In this document: positions 8,540 through 18,500 of the stretch, piece by piece
Layout: every line of letters begins with the position of its first letter
Position numbering within the stretch: position 1 is the stretch's first letter
Origin: Phoronis ovalis
Lineage: Eukaryota > Phoronida > Phoronidae
Assembly: GCA_028565635.1 (NCBI GenBank)
Contig: JAOXYB010043059.1
Span: 1-22,138, forward strand
Length of the DNA: 22,138 nucleotides
Direction of reading: 5' to 3'
Made by a program: the position numbers and the translations under genes
The notes under the pieces: generated by a model
What the model saw: the letters and a program-made list of their open reading frames with translations, nothing else
The model's database searches: none
Told to the model about the DNA's origin: nothing

Positions 8540-10920
8540 CTTACTATCCTTTTGTCCATATCTGTCTTGTGAACACCGACTTTGTCTACTCTGAGACCTA
8601 TGATCATATTCACCATTAAATATATCATTTTCTATTTGGTCAATGACATGTGAATACCGTTCCTTGCTCTGAGACGCCGGATGCTGCTCATATTCAGCAT
8701 TAACTTGAGCATGTTCTTCTTTTCTATATTTTGCTGGTGAATGACAAATCTGTCTACTCCGAGACTTTGCAATATTGCTATCTTCCTCTTGATATCTGTC
8801 ACTTGAATATCGTTCTCTGCTTGTACTGTGTTCATATCTATAATCAGGCTTACCTGAGCGATAACTGGTTTCTGTATATCTTCTTTCTCTGCTCGGAGAC
8901 CTTGCATGATTGTCATCTCTAGCAATTTTATCATCCTCCATTGGGTGTCTTCCATTGCCATATAGTTCTTTGCTTAGAGACCTTGGAGATGGTTTACGTT
9001 GCCTGTCGTCTAGCTTATTATCCGAAGGATAACTAAGATTTGAATATCTTGCTTCTCTGCTCTGAGACCTTGCATGCCTGTTATAATCAGGACTCCCTAC
9101 ATTGTCTTTTGCTGCTAAATTGCCACGTGGATACTGGTCCCGAATGTCAGGAGATATTGCACCCTCTTCATGTCTATCATCCCCTGATCGATCAGTACCC
9201 TGTAAGAAGACTTCAGGGGTTGGAGACCTTACTCTCACTTTTACCTGAGAATACCTATCAGAACTAATATGTTGCTTCTGCCTAGACATATCTGATGACT
9301 TGCTTCTCATCTTAGGTGGTTGCGTTTGTGCTTGAGATATAGGAGCATGTGTGGCAGATGCAATAGGATTTTGTGGTGCATGTTGTGTTGGTGGCCCAGG
9401 TTGTTGTGGCAGCATCATTCCTGTCATGTAATTAGGTAATGCAGAGAAATGCAGGGTATCTCTACCAGGAGAAGTATCTTGGCTGTTCAGTTGATTAGCT
9501 GCATCAGAATCCTTTGATGATACATACTTGAAAGAAGATGCTTTAATAGGAGATCGTCCTGTTAACGGTCTTCCTTCAGCTTCAATATCAGAAGTAAGAA
9601 CTGGCTGCTTGTTAGCATTGGTTTTATTTCCTGCCAACAATAGGAATGACTCTAATCCTGCTGCTGATGATTTTTTGCTTTGCTTAAACAGAAGAGGAGA
9701 TGTTGCAACAGTCTGCTTATGTGAACTCAACATTAGTTTTACTGGGAAGGGTGAAGTAGCCACTTCATGAAATTCGGGGGGAGTTGACATAGGTGAAGTA
9801 GCCTGGTTGAGACGAAAAGAAGGTTTTACTTTAACTATATTTTTAGTTTCATTTTTTTTATCATGAGGATCCCCTGGTGTAGCAGCTAGTGCTGTAATAG
9901 GTGAAGTTGCAGCTGGTTTTTTAGAAGATGGTGGTCTTAATTGCTCATCAACTTGTTGCTTCAATAGTGTTGGCCTTTCAGGTGCATTATCATACCTTCT
10001 CGATGATGGTGGTCTTTGCTGTATTAAAGCAGAACCTGGAAAGTCATCCAGATCTTCAGGTGCATCATTGTACCTTCTCGATGACGATGGTGGTCTTTGC
10101 TGCCTTGAAACATATCCATGAAAATCATCAGAACTTTCAGGTGAATCATCATATCTTCTTGATGATGGTGGTCTTTGATGCCTTGAAGTATATCCATGAA
10201 AATCATCAGATCTTTCAGGTGAATCAACATATCTCCTTGATGATGGCGATGGTCTTCGCTGCCTTGAAGCATATCCACGGAAATCGTCAGATCTTTCAGG
10301 TGAATCATCATATCTTCTTGATGATGGTGGTCTTTGGTGCCTTGAAGTATATCCATGAAAATCATCAGATCTTTCAGGTGAAACATCGTATCTTCTTGAT
10401 GATGATGGTGGTGGTCTTTGTTGCCTTGTAGCATGTCCATGAAAATCGTCAGATCTTTCAGGTGAATCATCATACTTTCTTGATGATGATGATGGTCTTT
10501 GCTGCCTTAAAGCATAATTATGAAAATCATCAAATCTTTCAGGTGAATCATCATACCTTCTCGAAGATGGTGGTCTTTGCTGCCTTGAAGCATACTCCTG
10601 AAAACCATCTTGTCTTTCAGGTGAATCATCATATCTTCTCGAAGATGGTGATCTTTGTCGCCTAGAAGCATACTCCTGAAAACTATCTTGTCTTTCAGGT
10701 GAATCGTCGTAGCTTCTGGATGATAATGGTCTTTGCTGCCTGGAGCCTTGAAGGTCGTCCTGTCTAATGCTGGATGAACGTTTATCATCATCATCATGTC
10801 TAGAAATGGACCTTGTCCTCTGTTGCTGCCTTGGTGTTTCTTTTTGTGAATGAGATTGTTTGCTGTCAGATTGAACTCTGTCAAGAGCTTCTTGAATCTT
10901 CATAGCACTGTCTACTATAT
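8540..10920 (-). CDS. Exon B: SPER-repeat and SR-like disordered segment
   Basis: The acceptor TTTACTTTTCACAG|AT is at 10921/10920. The two leading bases complete an Asp codon with the last G of exon A (phase 1). The donor AAG|GTACGG is at 8540/8539 in phase 0, and the exon encodes 793 residues with the junction codon. It opens with a likely helix (DIVDSAMKIQEALDRVQSD), then a basic Gln/Arg/Ser stretch. Ten tandem 26-28-residue repeats with core SSRRYDDSPERSDDFHGY follow (about residues 62-315). Then comes a Thr/Ser/Pro part with four ATSP motifs, and a C-terminal third with degenerate units of the style HARSPSRERRYTE and SKERYSHV. There is no RRM or other folded domain, so despite the SR look it is not a canonical splicing factor. 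The repeat array makes other frames on both strands open; these are shadows. Confidence 0.85.
9975..10735 (-). repeat. Coding tandem repeat, ten units of 78-84 nt
   Basis: Each unit encodes SSRRYDDSPER(S)DDF.GY.SRQQRPP with substitutions. Length differences of one or two codons come from extra Ser/Pro codons after RPP. The outer units are more diverged: the first two have QEYASR, the last two have DAPE and NAPE in place of DSPE. Central units are nearly identical, the pattern expected from unequal crossover homogenising the middle of an array. Confidence 0.95.
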
Positions 10921-11289
10921 CTGTGAAAAGTAAATATTTATTAAGCTGAAAAAATGTTCTTGAGTATGCCAAATTTGATGCTTGCTGTTTTCTTTGTGTA
11001 AAGTGATTGACCTATTATGGATCCTTTTCCCCTACTTATTGTTTGTTGTGAAAAATAAGTCAGCCATACAAGTGATAATTATAGCCAAAATTTAACCATG
11101 GGAAAAGTCATAACATAAGTTCCTGTTATAAAGAGAGCCTGAAGCTTGATTTTTAGCAACAAGTTTTATTCTAGGTTTCATGATTTATGATGGATGCCAT
11201 TAAAAAAAGCTATCGATTAAATATTTTTAGAATGCGTTGCAGTATTGCACCCGAGTTTCATACTTTTACAGCAGAAAAAATAATTAGGC

Positions 11290-12000
11290 ACTAGTCAGAA
11301 ATTACCACAGGGGGTTGGCGCAAAACAGGGGGCTTGCGATTTTATGTGCAAGGCAAAAGGGAGGTTGCAATTTTTCGTGCAAAAGCCAAAAATTGTCCCA
11401 CATAACACCATTTACAATCGCGGTGCCCAAGAGACCCACAAATTAGACTGCAAATATTAATATTAATTATCAATTGGAATGTTTGTATCCTATTTTAATA
11501 AATAAGTATGAACGTTTTAATCTAGGTAATAAGGTAAAAGATCTAGTCGTGTTATAACAAGCATAACAAGTACTTGATATGTTTGCATATATTAGTGTTT
11601 TCTTTTATTTTTTGAACCACAATTCAGTTTAGTTGACATTTTTTTTTCAAATCAGATCTTAAAAATGTCTCTAAAAATGCACTAGAAGCTATAATTTGCA
11701 TTCATTATTATCCCTGGGGGGTACTCCCCCGGCTCCCTTCAATACGTACCACCAGGTCTTTAATAACTAAATAATACATTTTTAAATAACATACTACCAT
11801 GTCTGATAACAAAATTTGATTTATTCAAAAAGTTCCAATATGTATACAAAGAAGTTTGAAGGTATAAAAAGTGGCACAATGTGTCATGGAAAAAAGAGTC
11901 CAAGAATGCACTATATTTCAGGAAGTCACATAATATTCAAAAAATTTCTGGGGGGGCATGCCCCTGGACACCTCTACTTTGCACCCTGATTTTACAGTGA
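11290..12000. repeat. G-rich patches, probable fragments of dispersed elements
   Basis: Around 11311-11370 the words CAGGGGGTTGGCGCAAAACAG and GTGCAAGGCAAAAGGGAGG form a short imperfect direct repeat. At 11715-11740 a near-palindrome, GGGGGGTACTCCCCC, lies in otherwise AT-rich DNA. At 11950-11966 GGGGGGGCATGCCCCTG is a second one. Abrupt changes in base composition of this kind are typical of transposon remnants. I cannot assign a family. Confidence 0.4.
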
Positions 12001-12115
12001 AATTTATATCAAGCAATAAGACTTTTTGCTATCACACCTTCTAACACCTGATTTACAAACTAACGTAATCTAACAAGAAATCTGCTTTGACACAGATGCC
12101 CATCACATAGCTTAT

Positions 12116-12860
12116 CTCAGATTAAACTTGGTTGCCAGCAGTCCATACTGGAATTGATCCAAATCAAACTATTTTTATCTTGTGACTTGAAATATTCCCT
12201 CTATGTGTCAGAATTTTTAAGTTATAGACAAAAATAGCTTATTATAACTGTCAAAGTTTTGAATTGGCATTTCACTCAGTTTTCAAAGTCATTCTAAATG
12301 AATGCCTAGCCAATAACAGCTGCGCGCTCATCTATGATCTTTGAATTTTCCAAGCAATGCTGCATTTTTGTGCTAAAGATGTATCATCTTAAGGCATACT
12401 GGAAATAACTAAGATCTAAATTAAATGACCTATATTAACCAGGTACTGAATAGGAAGGTTATATGATAAAAATTGAAGCTGCTACCACGAGACAAAGAAA
12501 ATATCATTTTGCAGTAAAATATGGCCCCCATTCGACCACATTGGAAGTGAACATGTTAAAATCAGCAGTAACCTGTATTTTGTCCTCTATTCACCTAATT
12601 TAAGTCTTGCTTTGTATTAGAATTTCAAGATGCATATAAAGGGCATCTAGGTTATGGACATCTAAACTGTCCAGGCATCAGTTTGTCTACCATGACGTAC
12701 AGTCTCAGGAACAAACATGGCCACCAGTCAGCCCTATGGTAAGTGATCCAGGCCAAACTTACACCGACCTGTGTTAGCCCTGAGCTGTAAATGTGAAGCT
12801 GATATGAAGCTGTAATTGTGAAACAAAGAAAATGCTACTCACAGCCTGCAGCTACATGCC
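12116..12860. repeat. Second copy of the intronic tandem family
   Basis: It shares ordered landmarks with 2470-4300: GAATTGGCATTT....TTTTCAAAGTCATTCTAAATGAATGCCTAGCC near 12262-12307, CACATTGGAAGTGAACATG near 12537, and AACAAACATGGCCACCAGTC....GTAAGTGATCCAGG near 12711-12751, followed by GAAGCTGTAATTGTGAAACAAAGAAAATGC. It is more diverged than the first array. About two units are present. Confidence 0.55.
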
Positions 12861-13001
12861 CATGCACTAGGTATGATTGGTATCAAAATAAATCACAGTT
12901 CAGTACTTTGTACTCACCAGGACATAATTTACATATTTATGTCTACTGATGTTAAAATGTTAGTAAAGCAAATACATGTATTGGTGTTCCACAATGGTTA
13001 A

Positions 13002-14442
13002 GGTGGCTAGTACCGTTATGGGAAACTATTCACACTTTATACTTTGAGGTTAATTTTGGGTAGTTAAATAACTATCTCCAATCATTAACTATGAGATATA
13101 TGAACAAACTTGACGTACTTTGAAAAATGAGTAAGTGGTCACTATAGTATATCCTACTCTCCCGTGTCACCATGAAATTTGTACGTTATTTTAACTTTTT
13201 TAGTGATATAAAATGTAGTATATTTTATCAGCGTGAGTGATATAGTGCCTAACGGGATTCAGAAATTTTGTATGTTTTGTTTTTTTAGAACAGTTCCAGT
13301 TATGCAAGTCCTGATTATTAATTCCCTATAGCCGATTGCATGTACTATTTGGCCTCTGTGGGCTTAAAAAAGCATTTGCTATGTGAGCGGGGTTCCAATA
13401 AGATATTTACATACATCATAAATATCTGAAAGGACTAGTTCACAGATTAATGTTATTGTCATCATTTTATGTCAATGCTTAAAGAGATAATTAAAGGTCA
13501 TATGCAAGTGTTCATCTATGTGGAGCGATTTCTAATGCCAACATGGCTTATAACAGTGATTTGCAAAACAAGAACTTTCTGAAAAAAACAGCAAATTTGG
13601 AATTACAAAATGTTGAAACCTGTTAGTCTTTAAATCACTCTGTTCCAACCTTCTCTCTACTAAAACGTTGAAAATAACATACACATTTTAGGGTGACATG
13701 GGAGAGTGGGATATACTGGCTAGTTAACCAAGACCATCTTTTGTCAGTCAAGTATCCAAATGCTAAATTTGATAGCAAACAGTGCAAATTAAAAGATAGA
13801 TTAATAAAATTATACATTTTTGAAAAGGCACTAACATAACACTTGTGAAAAATAACTGTATTATATTTCACATGATTATGCAACCACCACTGTGACCATT
13901 TTGAGTGAAACCTCACTTTTTTCAAAACAAACTTCAAAAAAATGTAAATACAACACCCCTGCAGATATACAGACCTTAAATTTGGCCAAAATTTTACTTC
14001 CAAAAGAAAACTCTAACAGTGTCTCAGATTTTTGAAAATTTACTATTTTTTAAATGATCTGTGGGTGTCACAAAAATGAAAATTTTCTGAAAGTTGAATG
14101 ATTATAACGTTTGAATATAGCCAAATTTAAAATTTCAACATTTTGTAATAGAGATTTCTATTTGAAGTTAACGTTTGCCAAGTTTCAGCCAGTTTGTAAA
14201 TACAGGAATGTTAGAGCTAATTTTTCTGAATTTCATGTTTCCAAAAAAGTGAGTTTCTACCTAAAATGTTCAGTCACTGATTACATCATTTGGCAGATAG
14301 AAATAATAAATTGTCAGTCTTTAAATGAGTACCTTTCCAAAAATGTATAATTTTAATGTGTTATTGTTTCATTTAACTGTCCAAAATTTGACAAGAAGTT
14401 AACAGTTCCTGGAATAAGTTATACTAAATGGTAATCGCCACC
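13002..14442. mobile_element. TTAA-flanked inverted-repeat element, non-autonomous
   Basis: TTAA stands at 12998-13001 and at 14443-14446. Just inside are short inverted termini, GGTGGCTAGTACC and the reverse complement of GGTAATCGCCACC (10 of 13 bases match, with GGTGGC perfect). Known: TTAA target duplications mark the piggyBac and Kolobok superfamilies, and GG-type ends fit the latter better. The 1441-bp body has no transposase-like frame; frames at 13635-14003 and 14111-14350 look random. A stronger internal inverted repeat (13147-13195 against 13668-13716) suggests a foldback structure or a nested element. Confidence 0.5.
13147..13716. repeat. Internal inverted repeat, arms of about 48 nt
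   Basis: The left arm reads TATATCCTACTCTCCCGTGT... to GTTATTTTAAC. The right arm, reverse-complemented, reads TATATCCCACTCTCCCATGT... to GTTATTTTCAAC, roughly 85% identical over the arm. The arms are about 470 nt apart within the TTAA element. Confidence 0.65.
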
Positions 14443-15506
14443 TTAAATTATCAATTTTTTCCATGACCTTCAAACAAGATGCCATTTTAAAGTGAAGTGA
14501 GCCATTTTCTACGATGAATATGGTTTTGCCCCAAAAATGTTTTTTTATGGGAGAAAATTGTTTTCATCAGCTGTACAATAAGTTATCGAAAACTTTATTG
14601 GCATTATTAAAACATTAGCACTTAATGGCTTGACATCTGAAGTCCAAAGAATTATTTAATATTAAGTTTATTATGGAGTGTAAGTAGACTGAATAGCATG
14701 CGTAATTTTTGATAGTAAACTTTTACGAGTAAAAACAAAACACTAAAGTGCCAGCTTATTTTTGACAAATTAACAATGGCTCTTGAAAAGTTATCAAGCC
14801 TTTGTATGACAAAATATTAAAATATTCTTAAAAGAATATTTGTATTACATATTCTGAAATTCCCCTACAAGTGGCCAACTTGAAATTATAATTACTCTTT
14901 TTTATTTCAAAGTTAAACACAAAAAATCACGAAGTGCTGACGTTTTTGATAACTTACAGTATTTTATCTGTGAAGAACTGGCAAAAATTAATACACCAGC
15001 AGAAAAAGCTTCAAAACACAACAATTCCACCAATCCAATTTTCCAACTATATTTGTGAGAAACTGTATATAATTTTACTAAATTCATATTAGATCAATGA
15101 CTCATTAGGCACCTAATCATGTTTCGAAAAAAATTGATAATCTCCTATTGTCAAACAGATAGTAACTGTGAACATTGCAATCTAATGCCAAGTAATTGGA
15201 CATTACAAAGACTGGATTAGAAACTAGAGCGTTTAAGTTTCTTAGACACGGGTGACGAACTAGGAGTAATGAGCAAAGTGTTTCCACTTATGATGAGCAC
15301 TAAAGCTTGTAAAAGAAAATCACCCACTTTTTATAGAAATGGCTGTCTAAATATGGACTAATATTTTTTATTGTGGCAAAATCTTAATATTATAAGATCT
15401 TAAATTATGTAGTCCACGAATTAAAATTTAAGTTTTAAAAGGAAGAAGCAATGTGAAATGAAATGTCCACAGTGAAAATGAACAAAATTTAAAGTATTGT
15501 TAGTAC

Positions 15507-18500
15507 CTTGAAAAAGGCCTCTGATGCTGGGAGAAGTCATAGTTGTCTCAGTACCTTGTGTGTCCGGAACAGTAGACCTGGGTGGTATCTGATTCTCAGG
15601 GTATGCTTCATGTTGATATCTTGATCCAGTTACTCCAATTTGCTCTGGACTGTTTTCATACTGTGAGTGCCGATTATCAGGTATTGTCCTTTGTGATGCA
15701 TAGTTTGATCTAGGGTCCTGATTATCGTAATATGGTGATTTTGAAATAGATTGTTGAGAAGAAGAGCTTTTAGCATGCTTTTCATCTAATAGATTCCTCT
15801 GTATTGCATCCTCTGTGGTACGTGATTGGTCAACAGATTTTGGTTTATGTGCATGAAAACTTTCTTCATCCTGAAAATTGTTTAAGGTAACTGAAGCAGA
15901 TCTATGTGTAATACTTCCTATACGATTTCTTCTAGAGCCATTAGTTCCTGCTATGACAAAACCTTGAAGAGTTCTATCTTTTCCATCTGGAGTTGGTGAT
16001 CTACATTCAGGCTGTGGCTTATTCATGTAAGTTGTCACAGCATAATCCTGCTTACAAGGTGCCACATCTCTGACTAAACCCTGAACAGTCCTTTCTCTCC
16101 CATCTGGTGTTGGTGTTCTACAGGGGGGCAGTGGCTTGTCCATATATGTTGTGACAGGATAATCTTTTCTCTGAGGTGTTCTGTCCATGATTAAACCTTG
16201 AACAGTCCTTTCTTTCCCATCTGGAGTTGGTGATCTACAATCAAGGTGTGGCTTGCCCATATACGTTGTCACAGAATAATCTTTCCTGTGAGGTGTTCTG
16301 TCCATGATTAAACCTTGAACAGTCCTTTCTTTCCCATCTGGAGTTGGTGATCTACAATCAAGGTGCGGCTTGTCCATATATGTTGTCACAGGATAATCTT
16401 TTCTCGGAGGTGTTCTATCCATGACTAAACCTTGAACGGTCCTTTCTTTCCCATCTGGAGTTGGTGATCTACAATCAAGCTGTGGCTTGCCCATATACGT
16501 TGTCACAGAATAATCTTTCCTCTGAGGTGTTCTGTCCATGATTAAACCTTGAACAGTCCTTTCTTTCCCATCTGGAGTTGGTGATCTACATTCAGGTTGT
16601 GGCTTGTCCATGTATGTTGTAACAGGGTAATCCTTCTTGTCAGTTGATCCATGCATGACTAAACCCAGAACAGACTTCTCCCTCCCATCTGGAGTTGGTG
16701 ATCTATATTCAGGCTGTGGCTTATCCATATAAGATGCCACAGGGTAGCAATTTTTACGAGATATTCCTTCAATTATTAAACCTTTTAGATTTCGTTCTTT
16801 CCCATCAGGAGTTTGTGATCGACATGCAAGTCCAGGTTTATCTATATACAAAGTTCGCGGAGGATCCTGACTATCAAATTCAAGATACTGATTTCTAGCT
16901 GAAATACTGATACGGCGATCTTGATATTTTTGCTGTCCAGGTAAAATTAAACCTCTAAGAGACCTTTCTTTCTGATTCTGTTGCCTCACAGCATTATTAT
17001 CATACCCATGATAATCCTCGTTACTAGACTGAGACTTTGAATCAGGTGAGACTTTGTTACTAGAATTTCCAAATTTATTTCGAGCAGAGGCATTTGTATT
17101 GCTCATGTGAGAATTAGTATGTGTATTTTGCTTATCACTCAAAGAAAAGCTTTTGGTTACTGTATTGGTTTCATTTTCAGGTGAAAGTGGAGATTCCTGT
17201 GGTATGTTGTGTTTAGTTTTCCAGATAGCCTCTAGTTCATTACCATAGCTGTCATTAGAAGACTGCTCACTACATCTTCTAACCCAAGAAGGTTTTCTTG
17301 GAATTTGAGTAACAAAACTTGTAGGCTTTTCCATCTTGCCTGGTGTCACACCACTTGAAACTTTGCTCTTCAATTCGGTGACCAAATCTACTTTCTGCTT
17401 CTTAAAAGACCCTTGTTTTTTGGAATCATTTTTGCTAGATGGGTTCAGACCCCAAAGTTGCCAGGCACTGCTACTTTTTTCTTCCAAATCAGTCAGTTTT
17501 TCTGCAGGATTCTCCGACAGTTCAACTTTATCATCCTGAGCAGAGGGGCTAGGTATGCGACTATGACCAGGACCAGTAGAACTGACATTCTCTGACGGAC
17601 TTTGAGGAATAGGAGGTTGTTGGTGAGTCATTCCTTCTGTGGAGAGTGATTTCCCAGGAGATTCAGTTATAGCACTTTTTTGGTTATACTTTAAACTACA
17701 TCTGAGGCGTAATAGGGTATTATTTTGAAGTTGTTGCTTCTCAGCTGTATGCGCAGGTTGACCAGATGGATATGCACGACCAACGTCTACCCGTATACTT
17801 TGCCTTATAGTTGGGGGAGGCTGTTGCTCTTCAAATAACATGCCAGGTTGACCAGAAAGATTCCCTTGATATACTGTGAGCTTTTTATTATCCATCTGTT
17901 GCATAGTAGGATGAAACTTGGGTACGGTTGGACTCATATCTGCACTCCGAGGATTCCCATCCACCTCCATAATTGCCCGATATTGTTCTTCTAGTTCTTC
18001 TAGTGCTCTTGAGGGAATACCCTCAGATGGGTTGCAATTAAAAGTTGACTTGCCATATTTAGAAACGCGTTTTAGTATCTCAGGACCAGGTGGTACTTCA
18101 TTGCTCATTTCATGTTCGCCAGTTTCCCTACCTTTATCATATTTGCCTGTATGTGTATCATTATAGACCCGCTGCAATCTATTCAAAGATGAAGTGGTAT
18201 TGTGTGAAGCAATATGTTTTGAGTTTGAAGCACCGTATTGAAAAGACGGTGACCTATGGGCAAGACTTGCAATTCTTTGACGAGGTTGCACTGGGTGGTT
18301 TGCTAGTTTTTCACTTCTACTTTGGTCAATTGCTAAAACTGTCTTCAAAGCAAGTTTACCAGATTTAAGTTCTTCGCTAGAAGGAACTCGGGAAACGTGT
18401 TGCACTACTTGCTGATCCTCAAGCACAGATCCATGTTCATGTTTCTGTGTTAGTGATAATCTTGCAAGGTATGCAGTCCTTGGAGTCTCTGACCTATCTC

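Larger units (their letters stand above)
10921..15506 (-). other. Intron between exons A and B (4.6 kb)
   Basis: The donor is CAAG|GTACTAAC (exon ends 15507) and the acceptor TTTACTTTTCACAG|AT. The junction is phase 1 and creates an Asp codon. Contents, from acceptor to donor: two G-rich patches (11290-11420 and 11710-12000); diverged copies of the tandem family also found in intron C-D (12116-12860); a TTAA-flanked inverted-repeat element (13002-14442); and about 1 kb of unremarkable AT-rich DNA with a perfect 10-bp-arm palindrome at 14820-14841. No convincing additional exon was seen, but a very short one could be missed. Confidence 0.7.

Noticed and set aside
9928-10431. 167-codon plus-strand frame with its own internal repeats
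   Set aside because: It is the antisense reading of the SPER repeat in exon B. The repeat's codon pattern keeps that frame free of stops; no splice or start context supports it.
9975-10735. CRISPR-like array (regular repeats about 80 nt apart)
   Set aside because: The repeats are contiguous coding units without unique spacers, in a eukaryotic exon.
8540-10920. SR-family splicing factor
   Set aside because: There are SR- and RRY-rich repeats but no RRM or PWI domain, and RS dipeptides are embedded in longer, different repeat units.
13635-14350. Transposase remnant in the TTAA element
   Set aside because: The two short frames show no DDE/DDD context or recognisable motif and have the composition of random AT-rich DNA.
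14820-14841. Perfect palindrome (AAATATTCTT / AAGAATATTT) as terminator or regulatory element
   Set aside because: It is a short AT-only inverted repeat in AT-rich intron DNA with no supporting context; chance is a fair explanation.
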